A stretch of 64,000 nucleotides of DNA from Imbricaverruca yamaguchii (Eukaryota; Arthropoda; Thecostraca; Neoverrucidae), in assembly GCA_034440575.1 (NCBI GenBank), contig JAOTOL010001648.1, positions 1,053,501-1,117,500 on the forward strand, in the 5' to 3' direction. Position numbers and translations under genes: made by a program. Shown here piece by piece: positions 13,885 through 24,800 of this stretch. The notes below the pieces were generated by a model. The model made no database searches. It was not told where the DNA came from and saw nothing but the letters and a program-made list of their open reading frames with translations. How positions within the stretch are numbered: the stretch's first letter is position 1; each line of letters starts with the position of its first letter.

Positions 13885-14580
13885 CAGGGGCGTGTTGTGG
13901 CGCTCGCTCTTGACGTCGGAGGCGTGCCGTGACGCTCGCCCCTGACGTCGGAGGCGTGCCGTGACGCTCCCCTTGATACCGGAGGCGTGCCGTGACGCTC
14001 CCCTTGATACCGGAGGCGTGCCGTGACGCTCCCCTTGATACCGGAGGCGTGCCGTGACGCTCGCCCCTGACGTCCTACGCCGGAGGCGTGCCATGACGCT
14101 CGCCCCTGACGTCGGAGGCGTGCCGTGACGCTCCCCTTGATAACGGAGGCGTGCCGTGACGCTCGCCCCTGACGTCGGAGGCGTGCCGTGACGCTCCCCT
14201 TGATACCGGAGGCGTGCCATGACGCTCGCCCCTGACGTCGGAGGCGTGCCGTGACGCTCCCCTTGATAACGGAGGCGTGCCGTGACGCTCGCCCCTGACG
14301 TCGGAGGCGTGCCGTGACGCTCCCCTTGATAACGGAGGCGTGCCGTGACGCTCGCCCCTGACGTCGGAGGCGTGCCGTGACGCTCGCCCCTGACGTCGGA
14401 GGCGTGCCATGACGCTCGCCCCTGACGTCGGAGGCGTGCCGTGACGCTCGCCCCTAACGTCGGAGGCGTGCCGTGACGCTCCCCTTGATAACGGAGGCGT
14501 GCCGTGACGCTCCCCTTGATACCGGAGGCGTGCCGTGACGCTCGCCCCTGACGCCGGAGGCGTTCCGTGACGCTCGCGCT
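13885..14580 (+). repeat. 31-32 bp tandem array directly upstream of the ACSF3 start codon (~22 copies)
   Basis: Units alternate between GGAGGCGTGCCGTGACGCTC followed by GCCCCTGACGTC and the same core followed by CCCTTGATACC. Several units (near 14090, 14218 and 14407) read CCATGACGCTCG, echoing the start-codon region GGATGACGCTGG. The array ends about 10 bp before the ATG. It lies in either the 5' UTR or an intron before exon 1. Long open frames on the minus strand here are repeat artefacts. Confidence 0.9.
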
Positions 14581-14592
14581 TGCCTCCGCAGG

Positions 14593-14884
14593 ATGACGCT
14601 GGCGGCGGCGCGGCCGCTGTCCCGTCTGCCGCCCCGCTGGCGGCCCGCCGGCTGCCGACTCTACAGCGGCGTGCTGGAGGCGGCGCAGGCGCGCGCTCAG
14701 CGCACCGCCGTGGTGGACGCCGCCGGCCGGCACACCTACGGCGACCTGCTGCGGCGCGCCGGCCGGCTGGCGGCGCGCCTGGCACGCGCCGTGCCGCAGC
14801 CCGCCTCCAGGGTCGCCCTGCTGTCGGCCAACAGCAGCGACTACGTCACGCTGCAGTGGGCCGTCTGGATGGCCGGACATGTAG
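14593..14884 (+). CDS. ACSF3: ACSF3 coding exon 1 (residues 1-97 and first base of codon 98)
   Basis: It begins at ATG 14593, right after TTGCCTCCGCAG|G, which itself looks like a 3' splice site, so a 5' non-coding exon may lie upstream. It encodes the presequence ([16 protein letters not shown], then RLYSG) and the start of the adenylate-forming domain ([34 protein letters not shown]). The donor at 14885 (GTGAGA) leaves phase 1. Joining to exon 2 gives WMAGHVAVPL, which fits the family better than the alternative donor at 14881 (GTAGGT). Confidence 0.93.
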
Positions 14885-17326
14885 GTGAGAACGGCGGTCG
14901 GCCGCTGCCGTCCGCTCTCTGGTCAGGGATGTGCCAGACAATGGCAGGGATCATCTCTGGTCAGGGATCTGTCGGTCAGTGGCAGGGATTGATTCTGATG
15001 AAATGTGTGCTGCTCAGGGATGGGGATCGACCTTGATCAGGTGTGTGCTGCTCACATGCAGGGATCGTCTCTGATGAGGGATGTGCCGGTCAGTGATTGG
15101 GATCGTCCCTGGTCATGGATGTGCTTCTCAGTGGTGGGATGAGCAGACGGGATCAACCCTCATCAGGAATGTTGTGGCCAGAGGAAGTGTGGGCACCATC
15201 ATCAGGGATGTGCTAGCCAGCAAGGGTGTAGGGACAGTGCCGATCAGCAGGGGATTATTCCGTCATTTACTTCTCACCTTTCTAAGCTGGTGGCTACTTT
15301 GCATAATGACACGCTTGAGCACGTTTATGTTAAAGCGAGTGGTGTATGCTCCACGTCCAAAGGGGTGAAGGAAAGAGCATAGCAGTTCTTGTGCAGTGCA
15401 TCACGCATGCAATTGCCATAATTATTGATGACTTGACGCAGTTCATGCACCAATTTATATCTCGCCTGGCTGGGATGCATATGTCGCGGTGTGGTTTTAG
15501 CCGATTTAATCCGTGGTGTGAGCCTGCATAATAAAGGTCGTTTTAGTCCTCTGCTGGCTAAAACTGGCTGAACACATAATGCTCCAGCTTTTATCGAGTT
15601 TTGCATTCTGCAAGGAAATAGCATACATTTTTATAATAGTATTTTTAGAACCAGCTGCAAAATGTTCCTTGTTTGGGTTTTAAACCAAGTACAGTTTCTC
15701 ACCAGTGATGAAAGGTATGTCTGTGTTATGGTTTATGCAGCTTTGATAAAAACCGCTTTGACGGTTGCTCGGAATGTATTTGTAAATCCATTCCGTGAGT
15801 TTCATTCCAGTCACGTAATTGTTGGGCAGTGAGTCAGGGTTTTCATTTTTTGACCTGGATTTAGCTTTTGCTAGGTACTTGAATATGCTGGCTTTGTAAA
15901 TGCTACCAGCTTTGAGCGCACTTAACACAAGTTCCTATTTTGGAGGCCCAACAAGCCTATGAATATGGGTGGAATCCGTGTGTAACAGGTGATTCTTGAG
16001 CACAACCTCCACTTCAGAAGTTCAGCAGTATGCTGGCAATGACCAGTAGACCAAATTCCACTTTAATATGCCACCTTTTTCTAGGCACTATCTGCAATTA
16101 TTAAACGCTTCTGAAACCTATTTCTTGTGGGCTTACTATCGTGGTGTCAGTCGATACAGATGTAAGATATAATTATGTTTAATGGTCTCGCCTTCGCTGT
16201 TAAAATCATACCAAATGAAATTTAAGTTCCGAAATACCAATTTGAACCTTGTCCTGCGCTAGTCAGCTTGAACCAGTTTCAATCGGTTGAGATCACGCAG
16301 TGCTATGAACGTCCCAACTGTGTTGTCCGGTGACGTATGCCGGTGACCGGCGATCACGCAGTGCTATGAACCCCCGGCTGTGTTGTCGCCGTAGTGACGT
16401 ATGCCGGTGACGCGGCGCGTCGGCAGCGGTGCCGCTGTGCCCCCCCGGCCGGCCGTCTGTCGCCGCTCAGTGACGTATGCCGGTGACGCGGCGCGCCGGC
16501 AGCGGTGCCGCTGTGCCCCCGGCCGGCCGTCTGTCGCCGCTCAGTGACGTATGCCGGTGACGCGGTGCGCCGGCAGCCGTGCCGCTGTGCCGTGCCCACC
16601 CGGCCGGCCGTCTGTCGCCGCTCAGTGACGTATGCCGGTGACGCGGCGCGCCGGCAGCCGTGCCGCTGTGCCGTGCCCACCCGGCCGCCCACCTGCAGTA
16701 CTGCGTGGAGGACAGCCAGTCGGCGAGCGTGCTCACCACGCCCCAGTTCGCCGACCGTCTCGAGGGGACGGCTCGCGCCGCTGGTGTGCCGCTGCTGGTG
16801 GCCGAGCCGGTGGCCGAGCCGGCTGAGGAGGCCACCGAGCAGCCGGACCAGAAGCTGGCCGGCTCGCTGCGGACGGACCCGTCGGCGCCCGCCATGATCA
16901 TCTACACCAGCGGCACCACCGGACCGCCTAAAGGTGACGTGTTGGGGCTATCGGCACCGCCGGACCACCCAAAGGTGATGTGTTGCAGCGGTACCGCCGG
17001 ACCATCCAAAGGTATCGTGTCGCAGCCGTCGGCACTGCCGACCCCCAAGGTGGTGCGCGCGGACCACCCAAAGGTGACATGTTGGAGCTATCGGCACCGC
17101 CGGATCACCCAAAGGTGATGTGTTGCAGCGGTACCACCGGACCACCCAAAGGTATCGTGTCGCAGCCGTCGGCACTACCAGACCACCCAAAGGTGATAAG
17201 TCGCAGCTATTGGCACCATCTGGTCACACATGTGTGATGTGTCGCCTTCTGGTCTGGTCGAACCGCTTTGGATCTGAATGTGGTCAGAGAATGACACCGA
17301 CGGAGCTGTAAACCGATATCACATTG

Positions 17327-17391
<65 letters not shown>

Positions 17392-20300
17392 CACACATAC
17401 CACATGCCCTACAGATCGTGATCTGTTCCCAGTTCTGGTGTCGTCATGGAATTACGTAATTTACGTTTAAAACGACACCCATCAGAAGCCTGTTTGATCT
17501 CATGCAGACATAATTTTTACTTGTTAACTGATTCCCATGTAATTTCAAAAACAAAATTGTGGTAGCCGTTGCCGTGTTCACTATGCTCGAATCCTGACAT
17601 CGGTGTCCTCGCAATCTTGCCAACAGGTGCTTGTTCGTATCTCAATGTCATCTTTTGTCAGCACTTTTTCTCTCATATTTTTCAAATGTTTCTACGTCAT
17701 TAGTTTTGACATCTTCGCCTGCACTCACAACCACTGACGAAAAATGAATTCCACGACACTGGCAGTGTGTGTCATATCCCGACCGGGTGATGTCTGTAGG
17801 TTGTGCTGACCCACGGTCACCTGCTGAGTGAGGTGAGAGACGCGGCGTCTCACTGCGGTCCGTCCCCAGGTGTGGTGTTGACCCACGGTAACCTGCTGAG
17901 TCAAGGGAGGGACGCGGCGTCTCACTGCGGTCCGTCCCCAGGTGTGGTGCTGACCCACGGTAACCTGCTTAGTCAGGTGACGCGGCGTCTCACTGTGGTC
18001 CGTCCCCAGATGTGGTGCTGTCCCACGGTAACCTGCTGAGTCAAGGGAGATACGTGGCGTCTCACTGTGGTCCGTCCCCAGGTGTGGTGCTGACCCACGG
18101 TAACCTGCTGAGTCAGGTGACGCGGCGTCTCACTGTGGTCCGTCCCCAGATGTGGTGCTGCCCACGGTAACCTGCTGAGTCAAGGAGAACGTGGCGTCTC
18201 ACTGTGGTCCGTCCCCAGGTGTGGTGCTGACCCACGGTAACCTGCTAGTCAGGTGACGCGGCGTCTCACTGCGGTCCGTCCCCAGGTGTGGTGCTGACCC
18301 ACGGTAACCTGCTGAGTCAGGGTGACGCGGCGTCTCACTGCGGTCCGTCCCCAGGTGTGGTGCTGACCCACGGTAACCTGCTGAGTCAGGTGACGCGGCG
18401 TCTCACTGCGGTCCGTCCCCAGGTGTGGTGCTGTCCACGGTAACCTGCTGAGTCAGGTGACGCGGCGTCTCACTGCGGTCTGTCCCCAGGTGTGGTGTTG
18501 ACCCACGGTAACCTGCTGAGTCAGGTGATGCGGCGTCTCACTGCGGTCCGTCCACAGGTGTGGTGCTGACCCACGGTAACCTGCTGAGTCAGGTGATGCG
18601 GCGTCTCACTGTGGTCCGTCCCTAGGTGTGGTGCTGACCCACGGTAACCTGCTGAGTCAGGTGACGCGGCGTCTCACTGCGGTCCGTCCCCAGGCGTGGT
18701 GTTGACCCACGGTAACCTGCTGAGTCAGGTGACGCGGCGTCTCACTGCGGTCCGTCCCCAGGTGTGGTGTTGACCCACGGTAACCTGCTGAGTCAGGTGA
18801 CGTGGCGTCTCACTGCGGTCCGTCCCCAGGTGTGGTGTTGCCCACGGTAACCTGCTGAGTCAAGGAGGGACGCGGCGTCTCACTGCGGTCCGTCCCCAGG
18901 TGTGGTGTTGACCCACGGTAACCTGCTGAGTCAAGGGAGGGACGCGGCGTCTCACTGCGGTCCGTCCCCAGGTGTGGTGTTGACCCACGGTAACCTGCTG
19001 AGTCAGGTGACGCGGCGTCTCACTGCGGTCCGTCCCCAGGTGTGGTGTTGACCCACGGTAACCTGCTGAGTCAGAGGGATGCGGCGTCTCACTGCGGTCC
19101 GTCCTAGTGTGGTGCTGCCACGGTAACCTGCTGAGTCAGGTGACGCGGCGTCTCACTGCGGTCCGTCCAGGTGTGGTGTTGACCCACGGTAACCTGCTGA
19201 GTCAGGTGACGTGGCGTCTCACTGCGGTCCGTCCCCAGGTGTGGTGTTGACCCACGGTAACCTGCTGAGTCAAGGAGGGACGCGGCGTCTCACTGCGGTC
19301 CGTCCCCAGGTGTGGTGTTGACCCACGGTAACCTGCTGAGTCAGGGGGGACGCGGCGTCTCACTGCGGTCCGTCCCCAGGTGTGGTGTTGACCCACGGTA
19401 ACCTGCTGAGTCAGGTGACGCGGCGTCTCACTGCGGTCCGTTCTGAGGTGTGGTGCTGCCCACGGTAACCTGCTGAGTCAGGTGACGCGGCGTCTCACTG
19501 CGGTCCGTCCCCAGGTGTGGTGCTGACCCACGGTAACCTGCTGAGCAAGGGAGGGACGCGGCGTCTCACTGCGGTCCGTCCCCAGGTGTGGTGTTGACCC
19601 ACGGTAACCTGCTGAGTCAGGTGACGCGGCGTCTCACTGCGGTCCGTCCCCAGGTGTGGTGTTGACCCACGGTAACCTGCTGAGTCAAGGGAGGGACGCG
19701 GCGTCTCACTGCGGTCCGTCCCCAGGTGTGGTGTTGACCCACGGTAACCTGCTGAGTCATGACGCGGCGTCTCACTGCGGTCCGTCCCAGGTGTGGTGCT
19801 GACCCACGGTAACCTGCTGAGTCAAGGGAGGGACGCGGCGTCTCACTGCGGTCCGTCCTCAGGTGTGGTGCTGTCCCACGGTAACCTGCTGAGTCAGGTG
19901 ACGCGGCGTCTCACTGCGGTCCGTCCCCAGGTGTGGTGTTGACCCACGGTAACCTGCTGAGTCAAGGAGGGACGCGGCGTCTCACTGCGGTCCGTCCCCA
20001 GGTGTGGTGTTGACCCACGGTAACCTGCTGAGTCATGACGCGGCGTCTCACTGCGGTCCGTCCCCAGGTGTGGTGTTGACCCACGGTAACCTGCTGAGTC
20101 AAGGGAGGGACGCGGCGTCTCACTGCGGTCCGTCCCCAGGTGTGGTGCTGCCCACGGTAACCTGCTGAGTCAAGGGAGGGACGCGGCGTCTCACTGCGGT
20201 CCGTCCCCAGGTGTGGTGTTGACCCACGGTAACCTGCTGAGTCAGGTGACGCGGCGTCTCACTGCGGTCCGTCCCCAGGTGTGGTGTTGACCCACGGTAA

Positions 20301-21790
20301 CCTGCTGAGTCAGGTGACGCGGCGTCTCACTGCGGTCCGTCCCCAGGTGTGGTGCTGACCCACGGTAACCTGCTGAGTCAAGGGAGGGACGCGGCGTCTC
20401 ACTGCGGTCCGTCCCCAGGTGTGGTGCTGACCCACGGTAACCTGCTGACGCAGGTAACCTGCTGAGTCAGGTGACGCGGCGTCTCACTGCGGTCCGTCCC
20501 CAGGTGTGGTGCTGACCCACGGTAACCTGCTGAGTCAGGTGACGCGGCGTCTCACTGCGGTCCGTCCCCAGGTGTGGTGCTGACCCACGGTAACCTGCTG
20601 AGTCAGGTGACGCGGCGTCTCACTGCGGTCCGTCCCCAGGTGTGGTGTTGACCCACGGTAACCTGCTGAGTCAGGTGACGCGGCGTCTCATGCGGTCCGT
20701 CCCCAGGTGTGGTGCTGACCCACGGTAACCTGCTGAGTCAGGTGACGCGGCGTCTCACTGCGGTCCGTCCCCATGTGTGGTGTTGACCCACGGTAACCTG
20801 CTGAGTCAGGTGACGCGGCGTCTCACTGCGGTCCGTCCCCAGGTGTGGTGCTGACCCACGGTAACCTGCTGAGTCAAGGGAGGGACGCGGCGTCTCACTG
20901 CGGTCCGTCCCCAGGTGTGGTGCTGACCCACGGTAACCTGCTGAGTCAGGTGACGCGGCGTCTCACTGCGGTCCGTCCCCAGGTGTGGTGCTGACCCACG
21001 GTAACCTGCTGAGTCAGGTGAAGGACATGGTGTCGGCGTGGCAGTGGCAGCAGTCTGACGTGCTGCTGCACGCCCTGCCGCTACATCACGTGCACGGCAT
21101 TGTCAACGCGCTCATGTGCCCGCTCTACGTCGGCGCCAAGTGAGAGCAGCGTAGTGACAGCTCATGTGCCCGCTGTACGTCGGCGCAAAGTGAGCAGCGT
21201 AGTCATAGCTCATGTATCCGTTCTACGTCGGCGCAAAGTGAGCATCGTAGCGACTGTTCATGTGCCTGCTCTACGTCGGTGCCAAGGGAGTAGTAACCTG
21301 TAAACAGTTGATGTGTCCGCTCCACGTTAGTTCCAAAGGAGTAGAGGCAGCTCATTGTACGGTTTGTGTTGTAGCGCTGTGCTCGCTGATATCTGACAGC
21401 ATCCGATTTGTGTGTGGTTGGCTGGCGACAACTGACACCTGATAATTGTCGTTTTGGTGTGAGGGAAACTTGCGTTCAGTATTATCCAGCAATGTTCACG
21501 TGGTGTGCAGTGGGTTGTGGGAGCTGGCATCTTAAAGTATGAGGTCTATGTGTGGTTTGACGTGACGGCAGACTGGGTGTGTGCGGCAGGTGTGTACTGC
21601 CGCCCGAGTTTGACGTGACGGCAGACTGTGTGTGTGTGTGTGCGGCAGGTGTGTAATGCTGCCCGAGTTTGACGTGACAGCAGACTGTGTGTGTGGCAGG
21701 TGTGTACTGCTGCCCGAGTTTGACGTGACGGCAGCCTGTGTGTGTGTGTGTGTGTGTTGTGTGTGTGTGTGTGTGTGTGTGTGTGGTGTG

Positions 21791-21821
<31 letters not shown>

Positions 21822-21836
21822 GTTGTGTTGTGTGTG

Positions 21837-21877
<41 letters not shown>

Positions 21878-24800
21878 GCGTTGCGTGTGGTGTGCGTGTG
21901 CGTGTGCGTGTGCGTGTGCGTGTGCGTGTGCGTGTGCGTGTGCGTGTGCGCGCTCGCGCGTGCTGCGTGCGGCGTGTGTGTGGTGTGTGTGTGTGTGCGG
22001 CAGGTGTGTAATGCCGCCCGGGTTTGACGTGACGGCAGCCTGTGTGTGTGTGTGTGTGCGGCAGGTGTGTAATGCCGCCCGGGTTTGACGTGACGGCAGC
22101 CTTGTGTGTGTGTGTGCGGCAGGTGTGTAATGCTGCCCGGGTTTGACGTGACGGCAGACTGTGTGTGTGTGTGTGTGCGGCAGGTGTGTAATGCCGCCCG
22201 GGTTTGACGTGACGGCAGCCTGAATGTGTGTGTGCGGCAGGTGTGTAATGCTGCCCGAGTTTGACGTGACGGCAGACTGTGTGTACGGCAGGTGTGTAAT
22301 GCTGCCCGAGTTTGACGTGACGGCAGACTATGTGTGTGTACGGCAGGTGTGTAATGCTGCCCGAGTTTGACGTGACGGCAGACTGTGTGTACGACAGGTG
22401 TGTAATGCTGCCCGAATTTGACGCGACGGCAGTCTATATGTGTGTGGCATGTGTGTAATGCTGCCCGAGTTTGACGTGACGACAGTGTGTGTGTGCGGCA
22501 GGTGTGTAATGCTGCCCGAGTTTGACGCGTCCCGCATCTGGTGGGAACTACTGGACACAATGCCCGACGTGGCAGACCGCGTCAACCTGTTCACGGCCGT
22601 GCCCACCTTCTACGCCAAGCTGCTGCAGGAGTACAGACGCAAGAGTCGACACAACTACGTCTACCAGTCGTTCGTCAAGGCAGTGTGCACGTCCAAGATC
22701 AGGTATAGGCGCACGCGGATCCGGCCACCTGTGCTGGAGGGAAGGAGCCGGAATGGTAGAGGTGAATTAAGCCCACGCGGCTAGATTAATAGACATACCA
22801 TTTTCTGTGGATGAGGTATATACGGTTTCAGATTGGTTTGGAACGCTTTCGGCTTCTGAAAGCCTGCGTTTATTAGCCTAGCACTGAGAGTTCCATAGAG
22901 CCGCGGATACCTTAATGTATGCTACACATCATAAAGACTGCATGTTAGTTTCGTAGCGGAAAGCGATGTAGCACAGCAAGAAGCCGACGCGCTCAGAAAA
23001 TCTAGTTCCTCGCCACGAATCGTTCCTGCTCAGGTTTTTAGCCAAACGTGACTGACGACCGTGGGTGAAAATTGGTCATGCAGATTCGCTAGACTGTATC
23101 TATTGTTGAACTGATATGATACTGGAATATCTTTGTAAATTTTCCAGCTCCTGAGCTCGTGACTTGACCCAAGGTCCCGCTAGAACACAAATTGATAAAC
23201 CGATCTCTTCAGCCTTCTACGTGTGCACTGCTTGGGGAGTAATTTAAAATATATATAAAATCAGGTCAGACCACGAGGTCAGGTCATTCGTTTATCATCC
23301 AATCTCTTGTCACATGCATTAGGCACTGCTGAAACCGAATTCAAGGATCCGTTAGCCAAGAGCAGTAACATCCTGCATAAGATGACATTGTGTAGAATGA
23401 TAGGTGACCTGACATGATGCCATTGACCTTTCATGCATACATTAACCCAGAATCCGTACTTCATACTCTGTGTCGTTCTTCTTGGCATGACAAACTTCCC
23501 CCAAATTGAATTTTCCCCATTGAATATGGTAAGAACATGCAGAAATTCAGCTGACCTGAGGTCAGTAATGTTGACCTTAATGAACATTTCCAGATAGCAG
23601 TTTGTTCATCTTGATGAGAGGACTCATACTCTGAGTTTGGTGGGGCTTTTATTATTTTGGGACATCACTTCATTTGACCCATTCCAGATGAATGACCTTT
23701 TATGACCTGGACCTGGAATTTTAGCGAAATATGCAAAACAGATGTATAAGGCGCTGCAAATTTGCCAATTTTAAAATCTGCTTCTAATCATTCAGCCGCC
23801 ATCGCGGAAGATCCTGATGGGGTTCATAGAAGTATGAAGTATAGTAGTAGTGTAAAATATAGCAAGGAAGCTAGAAAAAACCTGTACCTAGCCTATGTGC
23901 GACCCAACTTGGACTGTTCTGCACAGGCATGGTGCTATTGCTTCTTAGACAGAGGGCTGTGACTCAACAACGGAAGCCATGTGGTGTCGCCTGCCTCTCA
24001 CTCTGGCAGGAAAGGGGAGCACCGTCGGGAATCGAACCCCGTACCTCTGGCATGCAAGACGCTCAGTTTAGCCACTGAGCGACCGACGCTCTTAGAAAGA
24101 TATTTAGGTATGATAGAAACAGTGTAGTGCAAAGTTGTGATGCGATAGTACCTACTCCGCCTACTCCACTGATAAGTCTAGTGACTTATCAGTGGAGTAG
24201 GTGACTTAGAATACGGAGAAAGGCGTGTGTCATTGTATGTATGCACTCACTCGAGTGTAGGAGATCAAGGGATGATACGAATGAAGTGTTTAAACTTGTT
24301 GATGGTTGGATGTCAATCTGAATGATGCTCGTCCATTTATGGTATCACACAGGGGTCATTGATTCAGATTGGATAAGTCATGGTGTAGGACAGTTAGGTG
24401 TCAGCTGGTTTTCAGTCAATGAGTAGTTGGTAAATGGAATAGGCTGCCTGTTGATGTAGTGGGCAGTTCCTCATTGAATGCGTTTTGAAATGTGGTGAGC
24501 AAATTTGTGAGGATGGAGAACTTTTGTTTTGTTCTAGCTGGTGGTGAGTGGGGTGATATCTATGCTAGTAGATGTACGCCGTGTAGGCCCCTATCGGCAT
24601 GAATGGATGGAAGTTTCAAAAGTATTCATGGGGCATTGGTGTGGAGGAATGTGTCGGTGTACTTTTTTTCTTGTCTTGTAGCATCTCTCCTTTTAGTCTT
24701 ACCCAGGTGGCCCCAGTGGCTTTGAATAATCCTTATCATTTTATCACTGGATGACTTATGGTGATCATGCCGTACACAGGCAGACTGATGATGAGCGGTT

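Larger units (their letters stand above)
23755..24560 (+). mobile_element. Decayed non-LTR retrotransposon (LINE) 3' fragment in ACSF3 intron 4
   Basis: Broken frames resemble the C-terminal end of LINE ORF2 proteins. [17 protein letters not shown] (about 23880-23935) matches the usual LYKALVRPHLEYC-Q-W region. After an insertion, [20 protein letters not shown] (about 24235-24295) matches the H-L-RR--D---FK--NG region, followed by degraded W-R-LP--VV and LNAFE segments to about 24510. Stops and frameshifts make it a dead copy. The clade (CR1/Jockey-like) is a guess. Confidence 0.75.

Noticed and set aside
13846..14880. 344-codon minus-strand frame overlapping ACSF3 exon 1
   Set aside because: It is antisense to a well-supported exon and composed of the 31-32 bp array.
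14881..14886. GTAGGT as the exon 1 donor
   Set aside because: Joining there in phase 0 puts exon 2 out of frame (the acceptor needs a phase 1 donor). The donor at 14885 restores HVAVPL and the frame.
21532..22560. His/Thr-rich minus-strand and Cys/Val-rich plus-strand frames
   Set aside because: These translate the TG microsatellite and the exon 4 acceptor array.
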